Part shown: positions 1 to 8,776 of the stretch, piece after piece | Position numbering within the stretch: position 1 is the first letter of the stretch | Layout: the number at the start of each line of letters is the position of its first letter | Assembly (NCBI RefSeq): GCF_000621505.1 | Contig: NZ_JHYD01000031.1 | Location: 42,644-106,643 of the forward strand | Source: Ruminiclostridium cellobioparum DSM 1351 = ATCC 15832 | GTDB lineage: Bacteria > Bacillota > Clostridia > Acetivibrionales > DSM-1351 | Direction of reading: 5' to 3' | DNA length: 64,000 nt | Notes under the pieces: model-generated | The model's input: the letters and a program-made list of their open reading frames with translations, nothing else | Told to the model about the DNA's origin: nothing | The model's database searches: none | Position numbers and translations under genes: made by a program

Positions 1-322
1 GGTAGGCCATTCTTATTATTGCCAGGTCGGACAAAGCATTTTGATCAGAAATAAGTTCAGAGTTGTCAGGTATTATTGCGACATTTTTTTCTCTTGAAGT
101 GTCATCAACTACCCAGGACATTACTATGGGAGGAGGCGTTACCTTAAGCAGGTCGTAAATACTGCTCAGTACCGCATAATGGGTTTTTTCCATTTCGGCC
201 AACTCCTCAAAGAGTTTTTTATGTTCAGCCGACTGAACCCTCTCCATATTGTAACTGTAAAATTCCTCCGCATCATTTTCCATTCTCATGGCATATTCAA
301 TAATCTCTTTTAATTTGCTCAT
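1..322 (-). CDS. Ferritin-like/rubrerythrin-family protein, C-terminus cut by window edge
   Basis: Reading the minus strand from an ATG at 322 gives an open frame of 107 codons that runs off the window. A strong ribosome site (AAGGAGAGCC) precedes the ATG. The protein begins MSKLKEIIEYAMRMENDAEE and continues with FYSYNMERV and ELAEMEKTHYAVL. These are acidic helices with regularly spaced Glu and an E..H pair, as in the diiron four-helix bundle of rubrerythrin and ferritin-like proteins. Such proteins usually deal with peroxide or iron in anaerobes. Only the first helices are visible, so the second iron-ligand pair and any rubredoxin tail cannot be judged. A second ferritin-like gene lies at 47218-47682. 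Confidence 0.7.
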   Translation of the reverse strand, partial: MSKLKEIIEYAMRMENDAEEFYSYNMERVQSAEHKKLFEELAEMEKTHYAVLSSIYDLLKVTPPPIVMSWVVDDTSREKNVAIIPDNSELISDQNALSDLAIIRMAY

Positions 323-421
323 AATTGGCTCTCCTTCTGTATGTAATCAAGAATATTTTGTGGCAGTGCCCCCGGAAGTGCAATCTATATAAAATATACC
401 CTGCAGTTTATGCTTAAAACA

Positions 422-658
422 TTAATTTAACCCGTTGTGCCAATTAAAATTTTATTTTTGCTTTACAGATAGATTTAATCAGAATCAACTGGTACGCGAG
501 TACAACTTCATGAAATAAGATGCACAGTTAAAAACAATTTTCGCAATTGTTTTGGGGCATCCTTATTTCATGAAGTTAGTACGGAAGTTACCATTTGATA
601 TAAAAAAATTACAGGGTGAAGCAAAAATTAAACTAACCGGCACAACGCGTTAATTTAA
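422..658. repeat. MITE-like palindromic repeat, family A copy 1
   Basis: This 237-bp element has long imperfect terminal inverted repeats. The left end reads ttaatttaacccgttgtgcc and the right end, reverse-complemented, ttaaattaacgcgttgtgcc. The arms continue to pair inward (aattttatttttgctttac against the complement of gcaaaaatt; aacttcatgaaataag against the complement of cttatttcatgaagtt), so the whole unit can fold into one long hairpin. It has no coding capacity. It fills the gap between spoIIQ and the partial ferritin-like gene. A clearly related copy lies at 60748-61110. TTAA at both ends suggests a TTAA or TA target, but this is inference. Confidence 0.8.
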
Positions 659-687
659 CTGGTTAATTATTTTACTCACGAAAAGAA

Positions 688-707
688 CGGAGTCCTTTGA
701 AACTCCG
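688..707 (-). terminator. Probable terminator after spoIIQ
   Basis: CGGAGT and ACTCCG pair around an 8-nt loop about 35 bases past the spoIIQ stop. On the minus strand the stem is followed by TTCTTTT, a modest U-tract. It would end the spoIID-spoIIQ transcript. Confidence 0.5.
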
Positions 708-740
708 CTCTAATTTATGTCAGAAATATTTGTTTTTTCG

Positions 741-1538
741 TTATTTAGCCTTGTCCGAAGTTGAAGCCGCTTTCAAATATGGCACAGGATCAACTGCCTT
801 GCCATTTTTCAAAACTTCAAAATGCAGATGTGCGCCATCTTCACATTCACTTTGAATGGGATCACCTACAAGGCCTATTATTTCATTGGCCTTGACCTTA
901 AGGCCGCAGCTTATATCCTCCAGGCCCTGCTTTGAAAGACCTGCGTATCTGGTCTTCAAACCGCTGGTGCCGTGAGTGATTTCTACGGTGATGCCACTTG
1001 TATTATCCTCAACCAGTGACACTGTTCCATCAGCTACAGCCCTGACCTTTGTCAGCTTGTCCACTTTAAAGTCAAGACCTGTATGAGCCCTTATGTCCCC
1101 CAGTGTCTTTGACTCTGAAAAAGTATTTACGTCTCTGGTGTAGTCCTTCATAATCGACCCATCAACAGGACGGATAAATGTAATGGCTGCATTGGAAGCA
1201 GTACTTTTGCCCTTGGCAGGAGAACTCTTGGCCGGTTCTTTTGAAGTATTTGCCGACGGTGTCTGGTTGGCAGGTACTTGCTTGCCCGAAGTATTGGCTG
1301 CAACTGCTTTAGCAGGATCTTCCTGGCTTGATTGATTTGCATTGGCATCATCCGGAATTATTTTTCCTTCGCTGCTGATGCCGGTATCAGGAGAGTTCAT
1401 GTTTTGAGTAGTTACAAATATCGCCGTGGCTGCCACAATGACTATGCAAACTGCAAGAATTACATAAAATCCCTTATTATTAAAGAATTTTGACAGTTTG
1501 TTTTTCCAATTCTTTTCGTCTGGAATAAGTTTCTTCAT
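741..1538 (-). CDS. spoIIQ: SpoIIQ-like LytM/M23 endopeptidase
   Basis: A 265-residue membrane-anchored M23-family protein. Start chosen at 1538 because GGAGGTGG lies just upstream; an ATG 16 codons earlier has no such site. Residues about 20-45 are one transmembrane segment, followed by a Ser/Ala/Lys-rich linker to about residue 120 and then the LytM domain. Both zinc motifs are visible: HTGLD (HxxxD) and HLHFEV (HxH), so the metal site looks complete. B. subtilis SpoIIQ lacks part of the site, while clostridial homologues are known to keep it. In that family the protein sits in the forespore membrane, pairs with SpoIIIAH and acts in engulfment. It lies 87 bp after spoIID, the expected partner. 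The position next to spoIID decides between SpoIIQ and a general M23 peptidase. Confidence 0.85.
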   Translation of the reverse strand: MKKLIPDEKNWKNKLSKFFNNKGFYVILAVCIVIVAATAIFVTTQNMNSPDTGISSEGKIIPDDANANQSSQEDPAKAVAANTSGKQVPANQTPSANTSKEPAKSSPAKGKSTASNAAITFIRPVDGSIMKDYTRDVNTFSESKTLGDIRAHTGLDFKVDKLTKVRAVADGTVSLVEDNTSGITVEITHGTSGLKTRYAGLSKQGLEDISCGLKVKANEIIGLVGDPIQSECEDGAHLHFEVLKNGKAVDPVPYLKAASTSDKAK

Positions 1539-1625
1539 AATTAATATTCCACCTCCATTAAATATTGTTTCCTTTATTGCCAACAATATACATAGAGGTG
1601 GAATGATTTATATAAATCATTTATA

Positions 1626-2639
1626 TTAATTGTTATCATTTATATTATCGCCAAGTTTGTTAAGAGTTACTCCTTTATAATAATACTTCAGGATGTCGGA
1701 ATAGGGGTATCCCTCCTTTGCCAGATAATCGGCTCCGCACTGGCTCATCCCCACGCCGTGCCCATAGCCCAGGGTGGTAACGTCTATTTTGCCGTCTGAA
1801 AGCTTTGACAGCTTGAAGTTTGCGGATTTCAGCTGAAATATTTTCCTGAAATCCGTTCCCTTGATTTTTATATTGCCAATCTCCATTTCCATAACACGGT
1901 CACCGGAGGAATACTTTTTTATTTTAATTGCAGAAAAAAGATCCTTGGTCTTTAGCTGAAATTCAGGGTTGAATTCTTTCAGTTTTTTAACCATTTCCTC
2001 CTGGTCAAAAACCACCTGGGTTTTATACTCTGAAAAAGTGTCCTCACCGGGGCTTTCCACCCCCCTGAGGTAAGGTTCCGCCGTTCCGTCCCATACATCT
2101 TCGGAATTTTCGGTATGCCCCCCGCTGTTTGAGTGGAAAAGAGGATTTATTACAACACCGTTGTATTCAATAATCTGTCCTGAGGTTTCACTTACTGCCC
2201 TACAAATCTTATTCCAGTATTTAAAGGCTGAGAACAGGCCCCACCGTTTCATTGCCGTTTCCTTGCTGATCCACGCCTGGCAGTGGGCCGGGTTTGTGCA
2301 AACATCGGCTCCGTTATGCGCCGTCTCAGAGGAACCATACAGCTTGGCGGCCCGTCCCATGGCATATGTCCTGGCCGCAACCGCCTGCGCTTTAAGTGCC
2401 TCCATTTCAAAAGAAGCCGGCATTTCGGCGGCAACCACCCCGATCAGGTAGTCTTCCAGATTCATTTTAACTGTCTTTTTCTGGTCTGAAAGGTAAACAT
2501 TTATGGTCAGCGGCTTATCTGTACTCTCCTTTGCTGTTTTCTCCTGCTCCTGTATTATGCTGAAATTGCGGACCATTAATAAAGGTATAAAAACAATTAA
2601 TATAACCATGAAAATTATGTAAATACAAAGTTTCTTCAT
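1626..2639 (-). CDS. spoIID: Stage II sporulation protein D, peptidoglycan lytic transglycosylase
   Basis: A 337-residue SpoIID protein. The start at 2639 is preceded by GGAGGTAAA; a possible start six codons upstream would overlap that site. Residues about 3-25 are a signal anchor. The SpoIID domain follows, with the signature VAAEMPASFEMEALKAQAVA, whose Glu is the known catalytic acid of the family, then VINPLFHSNSGGHTE and near the end GYGHGVGMSQCGADYLA. The enzyme cuts glycan strands and, with SpoIIM and SpoIIP, drives engulfment in the mother cell. In B. subtilis spoIID lies next to murA; here about 10 kb of sugar-uptake genes lies between them. Mother-cell sigma-E control is known for the family, but I did not find a convincing sigma-E promoter in the short upstream gap. 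Confidence 0.93.
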   Translation of the reverse strand: MKKLCIYIIFMVILIVFIPLLMVRNFSIIQEQEKTAKESTDKPLTINVYLSDQKKTVKMNLEDYLIGVVAAEMPASFEMEALKAQAVAARTYAMGRAAKLYGSSETAHNGADVCTNPAHCQAWISKETAMKRWGLFSAFKYWNKICRAVSETSGQIIEYNGVVINPLFHSNSGGHTENSEDVWDGTAEPYLRGVESPGEDTFSEYKTQVVFDQEEMVKKLKEFNPEFQLKTKDLFSAIKIKKYSSGDRVMEMEIGNIKIKGTDFRKIFQLKSANFKLSKLSDGKIDVTTLGYGHGVGMSQCGADYLAKEGYPYSDILKYYYKGVTLNKLGDNINDNN

Positions 2640-2780
2640 TTTACCTCCATGCCCCAAATATCAATTCCTCACATAAAACCAAGGACATGTTTTAGTATAT
2701 TCATATATAAACATAATTTATGATTTACTCAGTCATTTTTATATGTATTTTTAATCCTTCAGGCATTTTCTAGCACGCTA

Positions 2781-4499
2781 CTACTCCATATATCCGCCCT
2801 TCATAGGTGAAACCGCAAGCTTTGAATATATTTTCAATATGCCTGTTTTTTCCTTCAATACAGGGGGCCGCATGGTCCGTCTTCTTTCAGAAAGGCAGCC
2901 GTTTACCTCCTCAGCGGTTTTTTCCTTTCCGGCAATACCTACTATATCTATTCTTCTTGAGGGAATGTCAACTCGGATCAAATCTCCCTCCTGTACAAGA
3001 GATATAGGCCCTCCCTCAACAGCTTCGGGGGAAACGTGGCCTATTGCCGGACCCCTTGTTGCACCTGAAAACCGTCCGTCGGTTATAAGGCATACCGAGC
3101 CTGATAATTGGTCATCACAGGCTATGGCTTCTGTAGTGTAAAACATTTCAGGCATCCCCGACCCCTTTGGCCCTTCATAGCGGATAATCACCACATCCCC
3201 GGGCTGTATCCTCTTCCGTACCACCGACTGGTAAGCCTCCTCTTCGCTGTCAAAGGGACGGGCCCTTCCCGTGAAAACAAGCATCTCCTTTTTCAGGGCG
3301 GAGTGCTTGACTACCGCACCCTCCGGAGCAAGATTCCCCTTTAGGACTGCCACTGCTCCGTGTTCTGATATCGGAGAAGAGCTGCTTTTAATAACATCAT
3401 TTCTATCAATTTTTCTTTCAGATAAATAGTCCTTGCACTTTTCATAATAGCCTTCTTTTTTCAGGCCCTCCAGGTTTTCGCCCAGAGTTTTGCCTGTTAC
3501 CGTCATTACCTCCAGATTGAGATGTTCTTTTATCTGCTCCATCACATAGGGAGTTCCTCCGGCATACCAATAGTATTCTGCAGGATGCACCCCGCTCGGA
3601 CGGATATTGCACAAATGCGGAATTTGCCTGTGAATCCTGTCAAACATCCCGGCGTCTATTTCAATGCCAAGCTGATAAGCTATTGCAGGCAGATGCAGAA
3701 GTGTATTGGAAGAACCCGCTATGGCCGCATGTACCATTATGGCATTTTCAAAAGCCTTACAGGTCATTATCCTGTCCGGTGTCAAATTGCTTTTAACCAG
3801 ATCAACAACAGCTTTACCGGCAGCTTTGGACCAATTCCCAATTTCATCACCCCAAGCCGGGATAAGGGCGGCTCCCGGAAGTGCCACACCAAGGGCTTCA
3901 GCCATTATCTGCATTGTGCTTGCAGTGCCCATAAACTGGCAGGCTCCGCAGCTGGGGCACGCATTGTGCTTATAATATGTATACTCCTCCAGTGTTATCT
4001 CATTTCTTAAATATTTGGCATGATAGGCACCAATCTGCTCAAGTGTCAGGTTGTCCACCCCTGTTTTCATCACTCCTCCCGGAACAAAAACCGAGGGTAT
4101 GTTGCAGCGCGCCATTGCCATCAAATGTCCCGGTACCGATTTATCACAGGAGGATATGAATACTGCTCCGTCAAAGGGCGTAGCCTTCAGCTGAACTTCT
4201 ATTGTGTTGGCTATCATTTCTCTTGATATAAGTGAGTAGTTCATGCCGTCATGTCCCTGCGCAATACCGTCGCAGATATCTGTCACGGTATACCTGGCGG
4301 CCTTGGCACCCCGTCGGTCGATTTCGGTTCTCACCATGTGGACAAGCTCTCCAAGATGAACACTTCCGGGATGACTGTCCCCCCAGGAGCTGTTAACCAT
4401 GATCTGGGCCTTTCCGAGATCCTCCGTACTCCAGCCCGCCCCCAGTTTCAAAGAGTCTATTTCAGCAGCTATTCCTCTCATTTCCTGACTTCGCAACAT
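2781..4499 (-). CDS. IlvD/Edd-family sugar-acid dehydratase, YjhG/YagF-like
   Basis: A 572-residue member of the IlvD/Edd [Fe-S] dehydratases. Start placed at 4499, after GGAGAGAGGAAC; earlier ATGs would run into the GH130 gene. Visible landmarks are [15 protein letters not shown] (about 76-90), [10 protein letters not shown] (Cys118), [10 protein letters not shown] (Cys181, 184, 187), the GTAST loop, ENAIMVHAA and [23 protein letters not shown]. The pattern resembles E. coli YjhG/YagF (D-xylonate dehydratase) more than true IlvD. The PC dipeptide that supplies one cluster Cys in IlvD and pentonate dehydratases is replaced here by SHPG (about 42-45). It is the last gene of a sugar-uptake operon, 37 bp after GH130, and no branched-chain biosynthesis genes are nearby, so an aldonic acid is the likelier substrate. 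The exact substrate is unknown. Confidence 0.75.
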   Translation of the reverse strand: MLRSQEMRGIAAEIDSLKLGAGWSTEDLGKAQIMVNSSWGDSHPGSVHLGELVHMVRTEIDRRGAKAARYTVTDICDGIAQGHDGMNYSLISREMIANTIEVQLKATPFDGAVFISSCDKSVPGHLMAMARCNIPSVFVPGGVMKTGVDNLTLEQIGAYHAKYLRNEITLEEYTYYKHNACPSCGACQFMGTASTMQIMAEALGVALPGAALIPAWGDEIGNWSKAAGKAVVDLVKSNLTPDRIMTCKAFENAIMVHAAIAGSSNTLLHLPAIAYQLGIEIDAGMFDRIHRQIPHLCNIRPSGVHPAEYYWYAGGTPYVMEQIKEHLNLEVMTVTGKTLGENLEGLKKEGYYEKCKDYLSERKIDRNDVIKSSSSPISEHGAVAVLKGNLAPEGAVVKHSALKKEMLVFTGRARPFDSEEEAYQSVVRKRIQPGDVVIIRYEGPKGSGMPEMFYTTEAIACDDQLSGSVCLITDGRFSGATRGPAIGHVSPEAVEGGPISLVQEGDLIRVDIPSRRIDIVGIAGKEKTAEEVNGCLSERRRTMRPPVLKEKTGILKIYSKLAVSPMKGGYME

Positions 4500-4536
4500 G
4501 TTCCTCTCTCCTATGCCGTATTGTATATTTATGACA

Positions 4537-5544
4537 TTACCGCTGTTCCATAACAAAATCAATCAATTCCTCAGTTGGAACCGTAGCCAGACTGATAGCG
4601 GTATCCGTACATCCATAGTATATATGCAATATACCTTCCTTTTCAACAGCTGCCGTAGGAAAAATCACATCGGGTATATACAAGCCGAATTTCTCATAGT
4701 ACTCTTCCGGCTCCATAATGAAGCTTTTTGCCCTGGCTATGATCTTCCCGGGATTTTCAATATCCAGCAGCATTGCCCCTGCCCGGTAGACATTATGGTC
4801 ATCTACTCCGTGATACAAGGTCAGCCAGCCTTTATCGGTCCTGATGGGCGGAGCCGAGCCTCCGATTTTTTGGGATTCCCAGGACTGTTCCGGAACAGCA
4901 AGAAGTTTCGGTTCGCTCCAATCAACCAGGTTATCGGAATAGCAAATCCACATGCCGGCCTTTTCTGTTCCGAACTCTTCTCCTGTATATTCCTCCGGCC
5001 TTCTCAGCAATGCAAATTTTCCGTTTATTTTTTCGGGGAACAGTATATTGTCCCTGTCATTAATTTCAAACGGCGTTGTATATGCCACCTGTTCAAAATG
5101 TATCATATCATCCGATACCATAATTCCCGAGCGGGTCATGAAGCTTTCCTTCCTTGACCAGCCGTCGGGATATTCGGGGCTGACTTCTATGGGCTTTCCC
5201 ACTCCTGTGGGATAATAGCCGTAGGATGAAGGGCGTAATGCATATGTAAGATAAAACCTGCCCTCTATTTTTACTATTCTCGGGTCCTGAACACTTCCAT
5301 ACGGAAAGCCAAAGGTACCAGGTGTTATTATGGGTTCGTCGGTCACATGAGTAAAGTGTATGCCATCATCACTTTCCAGCAGACCTATATAACAGTGAAA
5401 CGGCATCAGAGACCCGGCTGCCCTTTCATACATGTAGAACCTGCCCTTTTCCAGTATTACGGCCGGATTGAAAACCGTGGCCTTTCTCCAGTCGAATATG
5501 CCGGGCCTCACTATGGGATTTTCCTTGCATCTTGTTATCTTCAT
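4537..5544 (-). CDS. GH130 family glycoside phosphorylase (mannoside type)
   Basis: A 335-residue five-bladed beta-propeller of family GH130, near the usual 310-390. It opens with [10 protein letters not shown] and FNPAVI, then [13 protein letters not shown], whose Asp matches the family proton donor. Later come GGSAPPI and LTLYHGVD, the area used for phosphate and substrate binding, and repeated blade motifs such as RFYMYERA and RFYLTYAL. Known members phosphorolyse beta-1,4- or beta-1,2-linked mannosides, releasing mannose 1-phosphate. There is no signal peptide, so it acts on imported oligosaccharide. It lies 16 bp after the GH1 gene and 37 bp before the dehydratase. Linkage specificity cannot be set from sequence alone; some family members are inactive or hydrolytic. 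Confidence 0.85.
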   Translation of the reverse strand: MKITRCKENPIVRPGIFDWRKATVFNPAVILEKGRFYMYERAAGSLMPFHCYIGLLESDDGIHFTHVTDEPIITPGTFGFPYGSVQDPRIVKIEGRFYLTYALRPSSYGYYPTGVGKPIEVSPEYPDGWSRKESFMTRSGIMVSDDMIHFEQVAYTTPFEINDRDNILFPEKINGKFALLRRPEEYTGEEFGTEKAGMWICYSDNLVDWSEPKLLAVPEQSWESQKIGGSAPPIRTDKGWLTLYHGVDDHNVYRAGAMLLDIENPGKIIARAKSFIMEPEEYYEKFGLYIPDVIFPTAAVEKEGILHIYYGCTDTAISLATVPTEELIDFVMEQR

Positions 5545-5560
5545 CTGTTCATACCTGCCA

Positions 5561-6895
5561 TTATTTAATATTTTTTAAAAATTCCTTATACCACAAAGAG
5601 CTTTTCTTCCATAATCTTTGCTGCGTCTTATAATCAACATGGAACAGGCCGAATCTTTTGCTGTATCCCCAGGCCCATTCGAAATTGTCCAGCAGGGACC
5701 AGGCATAATAGCCCTCTACTCTGCAGCCGTCCTTTTTAGCCTGCAGCATTGCAGCTATATGGTTCTTCAGATATTCAACCCTGTCATCGTCCTGGATAAT
5801 GCCTCCTGAAACAACGTCATCAGCATAGGCTGCTCCGTTTTCAGTGACAAAAATCCGGGGATCATCATATTTATTTTTTAATCTTAAAAGCAATTCGTGC
5901 ATGCCCTCCTGGTAAACCTCCCAGTTAAATGCCGTATAAGGTCTTCCCGCCGGCTTTACCTCCTCAAATCCTAATACAGGATCTGCATCCGAGCGTTTTA
6001 CAACTTTTCTGAAGTAGTAATTTACACCCAGAAAATCCCCGGGATTACCGGCAATCACATGCATATCTCCGGTTTGTACGACAGGTGCGGCGCCGGCTTT
6101 GTTGTATATATCAAGAATGTCTTCAGGGTAAGCCCCTTTAAATATTGGATCCAAAAACCATCTGTTGTGGTATCCGTCAACAATCCTGGCGGTTTCGGCA
6201 TCTTCCTGCAAGTCTGAGGCAGGGTGAACCGGATACAGATTTAAAGTGATTCCGATATCATCAACTTTTTTGCAGCTGCTCCTGAATGCCTGAACGGTCT
6301 TTGCATGGGATAATATTAAATGATGGGACACCTGAACCGCTGTGGGAAGGTCGGTTATTCCGGGGGCATGCCTGCCCTGCCTGTGTCCTGCAAATGCTGC
6401 CACCCAGGGTTCATTGTGGGTAATCCACTTATTAACCGAACCGCCAAAGCTTTTAAACATCGCCTGGGCATATTCAACAAAATAATCCACTGTTTCCCGG
6501 TTTGCCCAACCGCCTGTTTTCTGGAGCGACTGCGGCAAATCCCAATGGTACAGGGTTATAATCGGTTCAATGTCATTTTTCAACAATTCTTCAATCAGTT
6601 TTTTATAGAAGTCCATGCCTTTTTGATTGAGCTTTCCTCTTCCCTCCGGCATAACTCTCGCCCAGCCTATGGAGAACCTGTAGGAATTTATCCCCAGCTC
6701 CTTCATAAGGCCTATATCTTCCTTGAATTTATGATAATGGTCGCAGGCAATTTCTCCGGTATCTCCATTGTGTACCTTACCCGGTATTTTGCAAAATTCG
6801 TCCCAGATATTCAGGCCCTTACCATCTTCAAGATAAGCCCCTTCAATTTGGTAAGCCGCTGTTGCCGCGCCCCACAAGAATCGTCTGTCTTCCAT
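5561..6895 (-). CDS. GH1 beta-glucosidase/beta-glycosidase
   Basis: A 444-residue GH1 TIM-barrel enzyme of normal length, without signal peptide. Start at 6895 follows GGAGGGCGGAT; a start seven codons upstream is less well placed. It begins with FLWGAATAAYQIEGA. The acid/base Glu is in THNEPW, the nucleophile in FVTENGAAY, and the aglycone-site motif is WSLLDNFEWAWGYSKRFGL. It hydrolyses beta-linked disaccharides in the cytoplasm; the KRFG ending argues for plain sugars rather than 6-phospho-sugars, which fits ABC uptake rather than PTS. It lies 62 bp after the second permease and is co-directional with the GH130 gene, so the two probably share one imported substrate pool. Confidence 0.93.
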   Translation of the reverse strand: MEDRRFLWGAATAAYQIEGAYLEDGKGLNIWDEFCKIPGKVHNGDTGEIACDHYHKFKEDIGLMKELGINSYRFSIGWARVMPEGRGKLNQKGMDFYKKLIEELLKNDIEPIITLYHWDLPQSLQKTGGWANRETVDYFVEYAQAMFKSFGGSVNKWITHNEPWVAAFAGHRQGRHAPGITDLPTAVQVSHHLILSHAKTVQAFRSSCKKVDDIGITLNLYPVHPASDLQEDAETARIVDGYHNRWFLDPIFKGAYPEDILDIYNKAGAAPVVQTGDMHVIAGNPGDFLGVNYYFRKVVKRSDADPVLGFEEVKPAGRPYTAFNWEVYQEGMHELLLRLKNKYDDPRIFVTENGAAYADDVVSGGIIQDDDRVEYLKNHIAAMLQAKKDGCRVEGYYAWSLLDNFEWAWGYSKRFGLFHVDYKTQQRLWKKSSLWYKEFLKNIK

Positions 6896-6957
6896 ATCCG
6901 CCCTCCGATTTATCATTATATAAAATTAATTCCATTTCTGCTTGCCGCCAATACGGT

Positions 6958-7821
6958 TTATCCCTTCACAGCCCCCGCTGTCATACCGTCTATTACCTGC
7001 TTCTGCAATAAAAGGTATATTGCAATGACAGGGATTGAGGATATTACCAGCGCGGCCATAAGACCGGCATAATTACTGGTTTCCGCACCCAGAAAGTTGT
7101 ATAGTCCCAATGGAAGTGTCTTTTTCTGTTCTACCGATATAAAAATAAGTGCAAAAGAAAACTCCTTCCAGTTATTTAAAAAGTTCAGTATAACTACCGA
7201 GGCAATTGCCGGCTTTGTCATGGGAAGTATTATTTTTAGAAACATCTTGTATATGGGGCTGCCGTCAATAATGGAAGCTTCCAGAATTTCATCGGGAAAA
7301 GCCCGCATGAAGCTCTCCATAATGAATATGGTTATGGGCAGGCCAAAAGCCGTATATGTTAAAATCAAGGACCAAAGGGAGTCCAGCAGCCGCAGGGTCC
7401 TCATCTGGATAAAAAGCGGTACAAGAATTGACTGCAGCGGTATCAGCATGCCCACAATAAAAATGGAATAAACTCCTTTTTGCATGCTGAACCTGAATTT
7501 AGACAGTATAAAGGCGGCAGCCGCGCCAATAAATACTGTAAAAATTATAGCAGCTACAGAGACAATAATGCTGTTTATAAAATATGTCCCTATATTTGCC
7601 TGCTTCCATGCATTTGCATAATTCTCAAAGTGCAATGTTGCAGGCAGTGCAAATGTGCTCATGGATATATCCTTATTGGTTTTCAGCGAGGTATAAAGCA
7701 TCCAGATCAATGGATAAAGGGTAATAATGGATGCCATACCCAGCACAAAGAAGAGTGCTATTTTTGAAATCGATCTGTTTGAAGTGCCATGCTTCAAAAT
7801 GATTTTCGCATTTTCATTCAT
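6958..7821 (-). CDS. Sugar ABC transporter permease, MalG/AraQ-type
   Basis: A 287-residue inner-membrane permease with six predicted transmembrane segments and the N-terminal signature GMASIITLYPLIWMLYTSLK. The coupling EAA loop reads LEASIIDGSPIYKMFLKIIL. It ends ..VIDGMTAGAVKG, the usual end of CUT1 MalG-type subunits. It follows the MalF-type permease by 11 bp and pairs with it. No ABC ATPase is encoded in the operon, so a shared ATPase of the MsmK/MsmX kind encoded elsewhere must power it, as is usual for CUT1 systems in Firmicutes. Confidence 0.92.
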   Translation of the reverse strand: MNENAKIILKHGTSNRSISKIALFFVLGMASIITLYPLIWMLYTSLKTNKDISMSTFALPATLHFENYANAWKQANIGTYFINSIIVSVAAIIFTVFIGAAAAFILSKFRFSMQKGVYSIFIVGMLIPLQSILVPLFIQMRTLRLLDSLWSLILTYTAFGLPITIFIMESFMRAFPDEILEASIIDGSPIYKMFLKIILPMTKPAIASVVILNFLNNWKEFSFALIFISVEQKKTLPLGLYNFLGAETSNYAGLMAALVISSIPVIAIYLLLQKQVIDGMTAGAVKG

Positions 7822-7832
7822 GCCATATCCCC

Positions 7833-8711
7833 CTAATCCGATAAATTCCGGCTCATAAGACTTCTGCTGATAATTATCAGACCGAAGCTGATAATTGAGA
7901 TTACCAGTGAAACAGCGCTGCCGTAGCCGTATTGATATATTGCAAAGGTTTTGTTATACATATATGTCGCCATAAGTTCGGTTGCGTTGGCAGGTCCCCC
8001 TCCTGTCATAACAAACACAAGATCAAAGGATCTCATGCTTCCTGAAATGCAAAGTACAACCGCGGTCATCACAGTGGGCCAAAGCATCGGTAAAATAATA
8101 TTTGTAAGCTTTTTAAGCTCACCTGCACCGTCTATATCCGCAGCTTCCAGGATTTCTTCCGGAATATTTTGAATTGCGGCCAGGAATATAATCATGTAAT
8201 AGCCGAAGCACTGCCACACAATCACGGCACATATGCTGAGCATGGCCAGCTTTGGGTCTCCCAGCCAGTTTTGTGTAAGCTCCTCAAGACCTATAGCCTC
8301 CAGTATGCTGTTGATAATACCAACCTGGGAATTTAATATGGTTGACCATAAAAGACCTACAACTACTGTTGACAGTATCATGGGGATAAAAAATGCTGTT
8401 CTGAAAAAACCGGCCCCCTTGATATTTCTGCTTAATATGACTGCCAGTATCAGACCGATCGGTACCTGACCGAAAATTGAGAAAAGTACTATAAAAATAT
8501 TATTTTTAAACGATTGCCAGAATACTTCATCCGTTAATATGATTTTAAAGTTATTTAATCCGGTATAAATTGGCTCGCTTAATCCGTTCCAATCATAAAA
8601 CCCATAAATAAAAGATCTCACTATGGGATATAAAACAAATATAAAATAGATCAACAGTGCAGGAAGCATACCGGCTATGATGTATTTGACATTCTTTCTG
8701 ATAATGTCCAT
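7833..8711 (-). CDS. Sugar ABC transporter permease, MalF/UgpA-type
   Basis: A 292-residue permease with six membrane segments. The N-terminus carries LLIYFIFVLYPIVRSFIYGF, typical of CUT1 first permeases, and the EAA loop reads LEAADIDGAGELKKLTNIIL. Its neighbours are the binding protein upstream and the MalG-type permease downstream. A perfect 41-bp palindrome lies between this gene and the binding-protein gene; its right half on the minus strand runs up to about 20 bases before the start codon. That arrangement usually makes the binding protein more abundant than the permeases. Confidence 0.92.
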   Translation of the reverse strand: MDIIRKNVKYIIAGMLPALLIYFIFVLYPIVRSFIYGFYDWNGLSEPIYTGLNNFKIILTDEVFWQSFKNNIFIVLFSIFGQVPIGLILAVILSRNIKGAGFFRTAFFIPMILSTVVVGLLWSTILNSQVGIINSILEAIGLEELTQNWLGDPKLAMLSICAVIVWQCFGYYMIIFLAAIQNIPEEILEAADIDGAGELKKLTNIILPMLWPTVMTAVVLCISGSMRSFDLVFVMTGGGPANATELMATYMYNKTFAIYQYGYGSAVSLVISIISFGLIIISRSLMSRNLSD

Positions 8712-8729
8712 TCGCTCACTCCTTTATTG

Positions 8730-8770
8730 TGCAATGGAATAAGAGAATTAAATTCTCTTATTCCATTGCA
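8730..8770 (-). repeat. Perfect 41-bp palindrome between binding-protein and permease genes
   Basis: TGCAATGGAATAAGAGAATT and its exact complement meet around a single central A. On the transcript this is a very stable hairpin beginning 6 bases after the binding-protein stop codon. It has no U-run, so it is better read as a 3' stabilising or processing hairpin, or a leaky attenuator, than as a full terminator. In sugar ABC operons such structures commonly raise the binding-protein to permease ratio. Confidence 0.85.
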
Positions 8771-8776
8771 GATAAA

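Noticed and set aside
2161..2489. Plus-strand frames inside spoIID
   Set aside because: They mirror the coding strand of a well-supported SpoIID gene and show no ribosome site or domain.
2640..2780. Possible sigma-E promoter upstream of spoIID
   Set aside because: AT-rich boxes such as GAATATACT are present, but no -35/-10 pair at proper spacing matched the sigma-E consensus well enough.
3522..4010. 162-codon plus-strand frame opposite the dehydratase
   Set aside because: No domain or ribosome site; it is a shadow of the conserved IlvD/Edd coding sequence.
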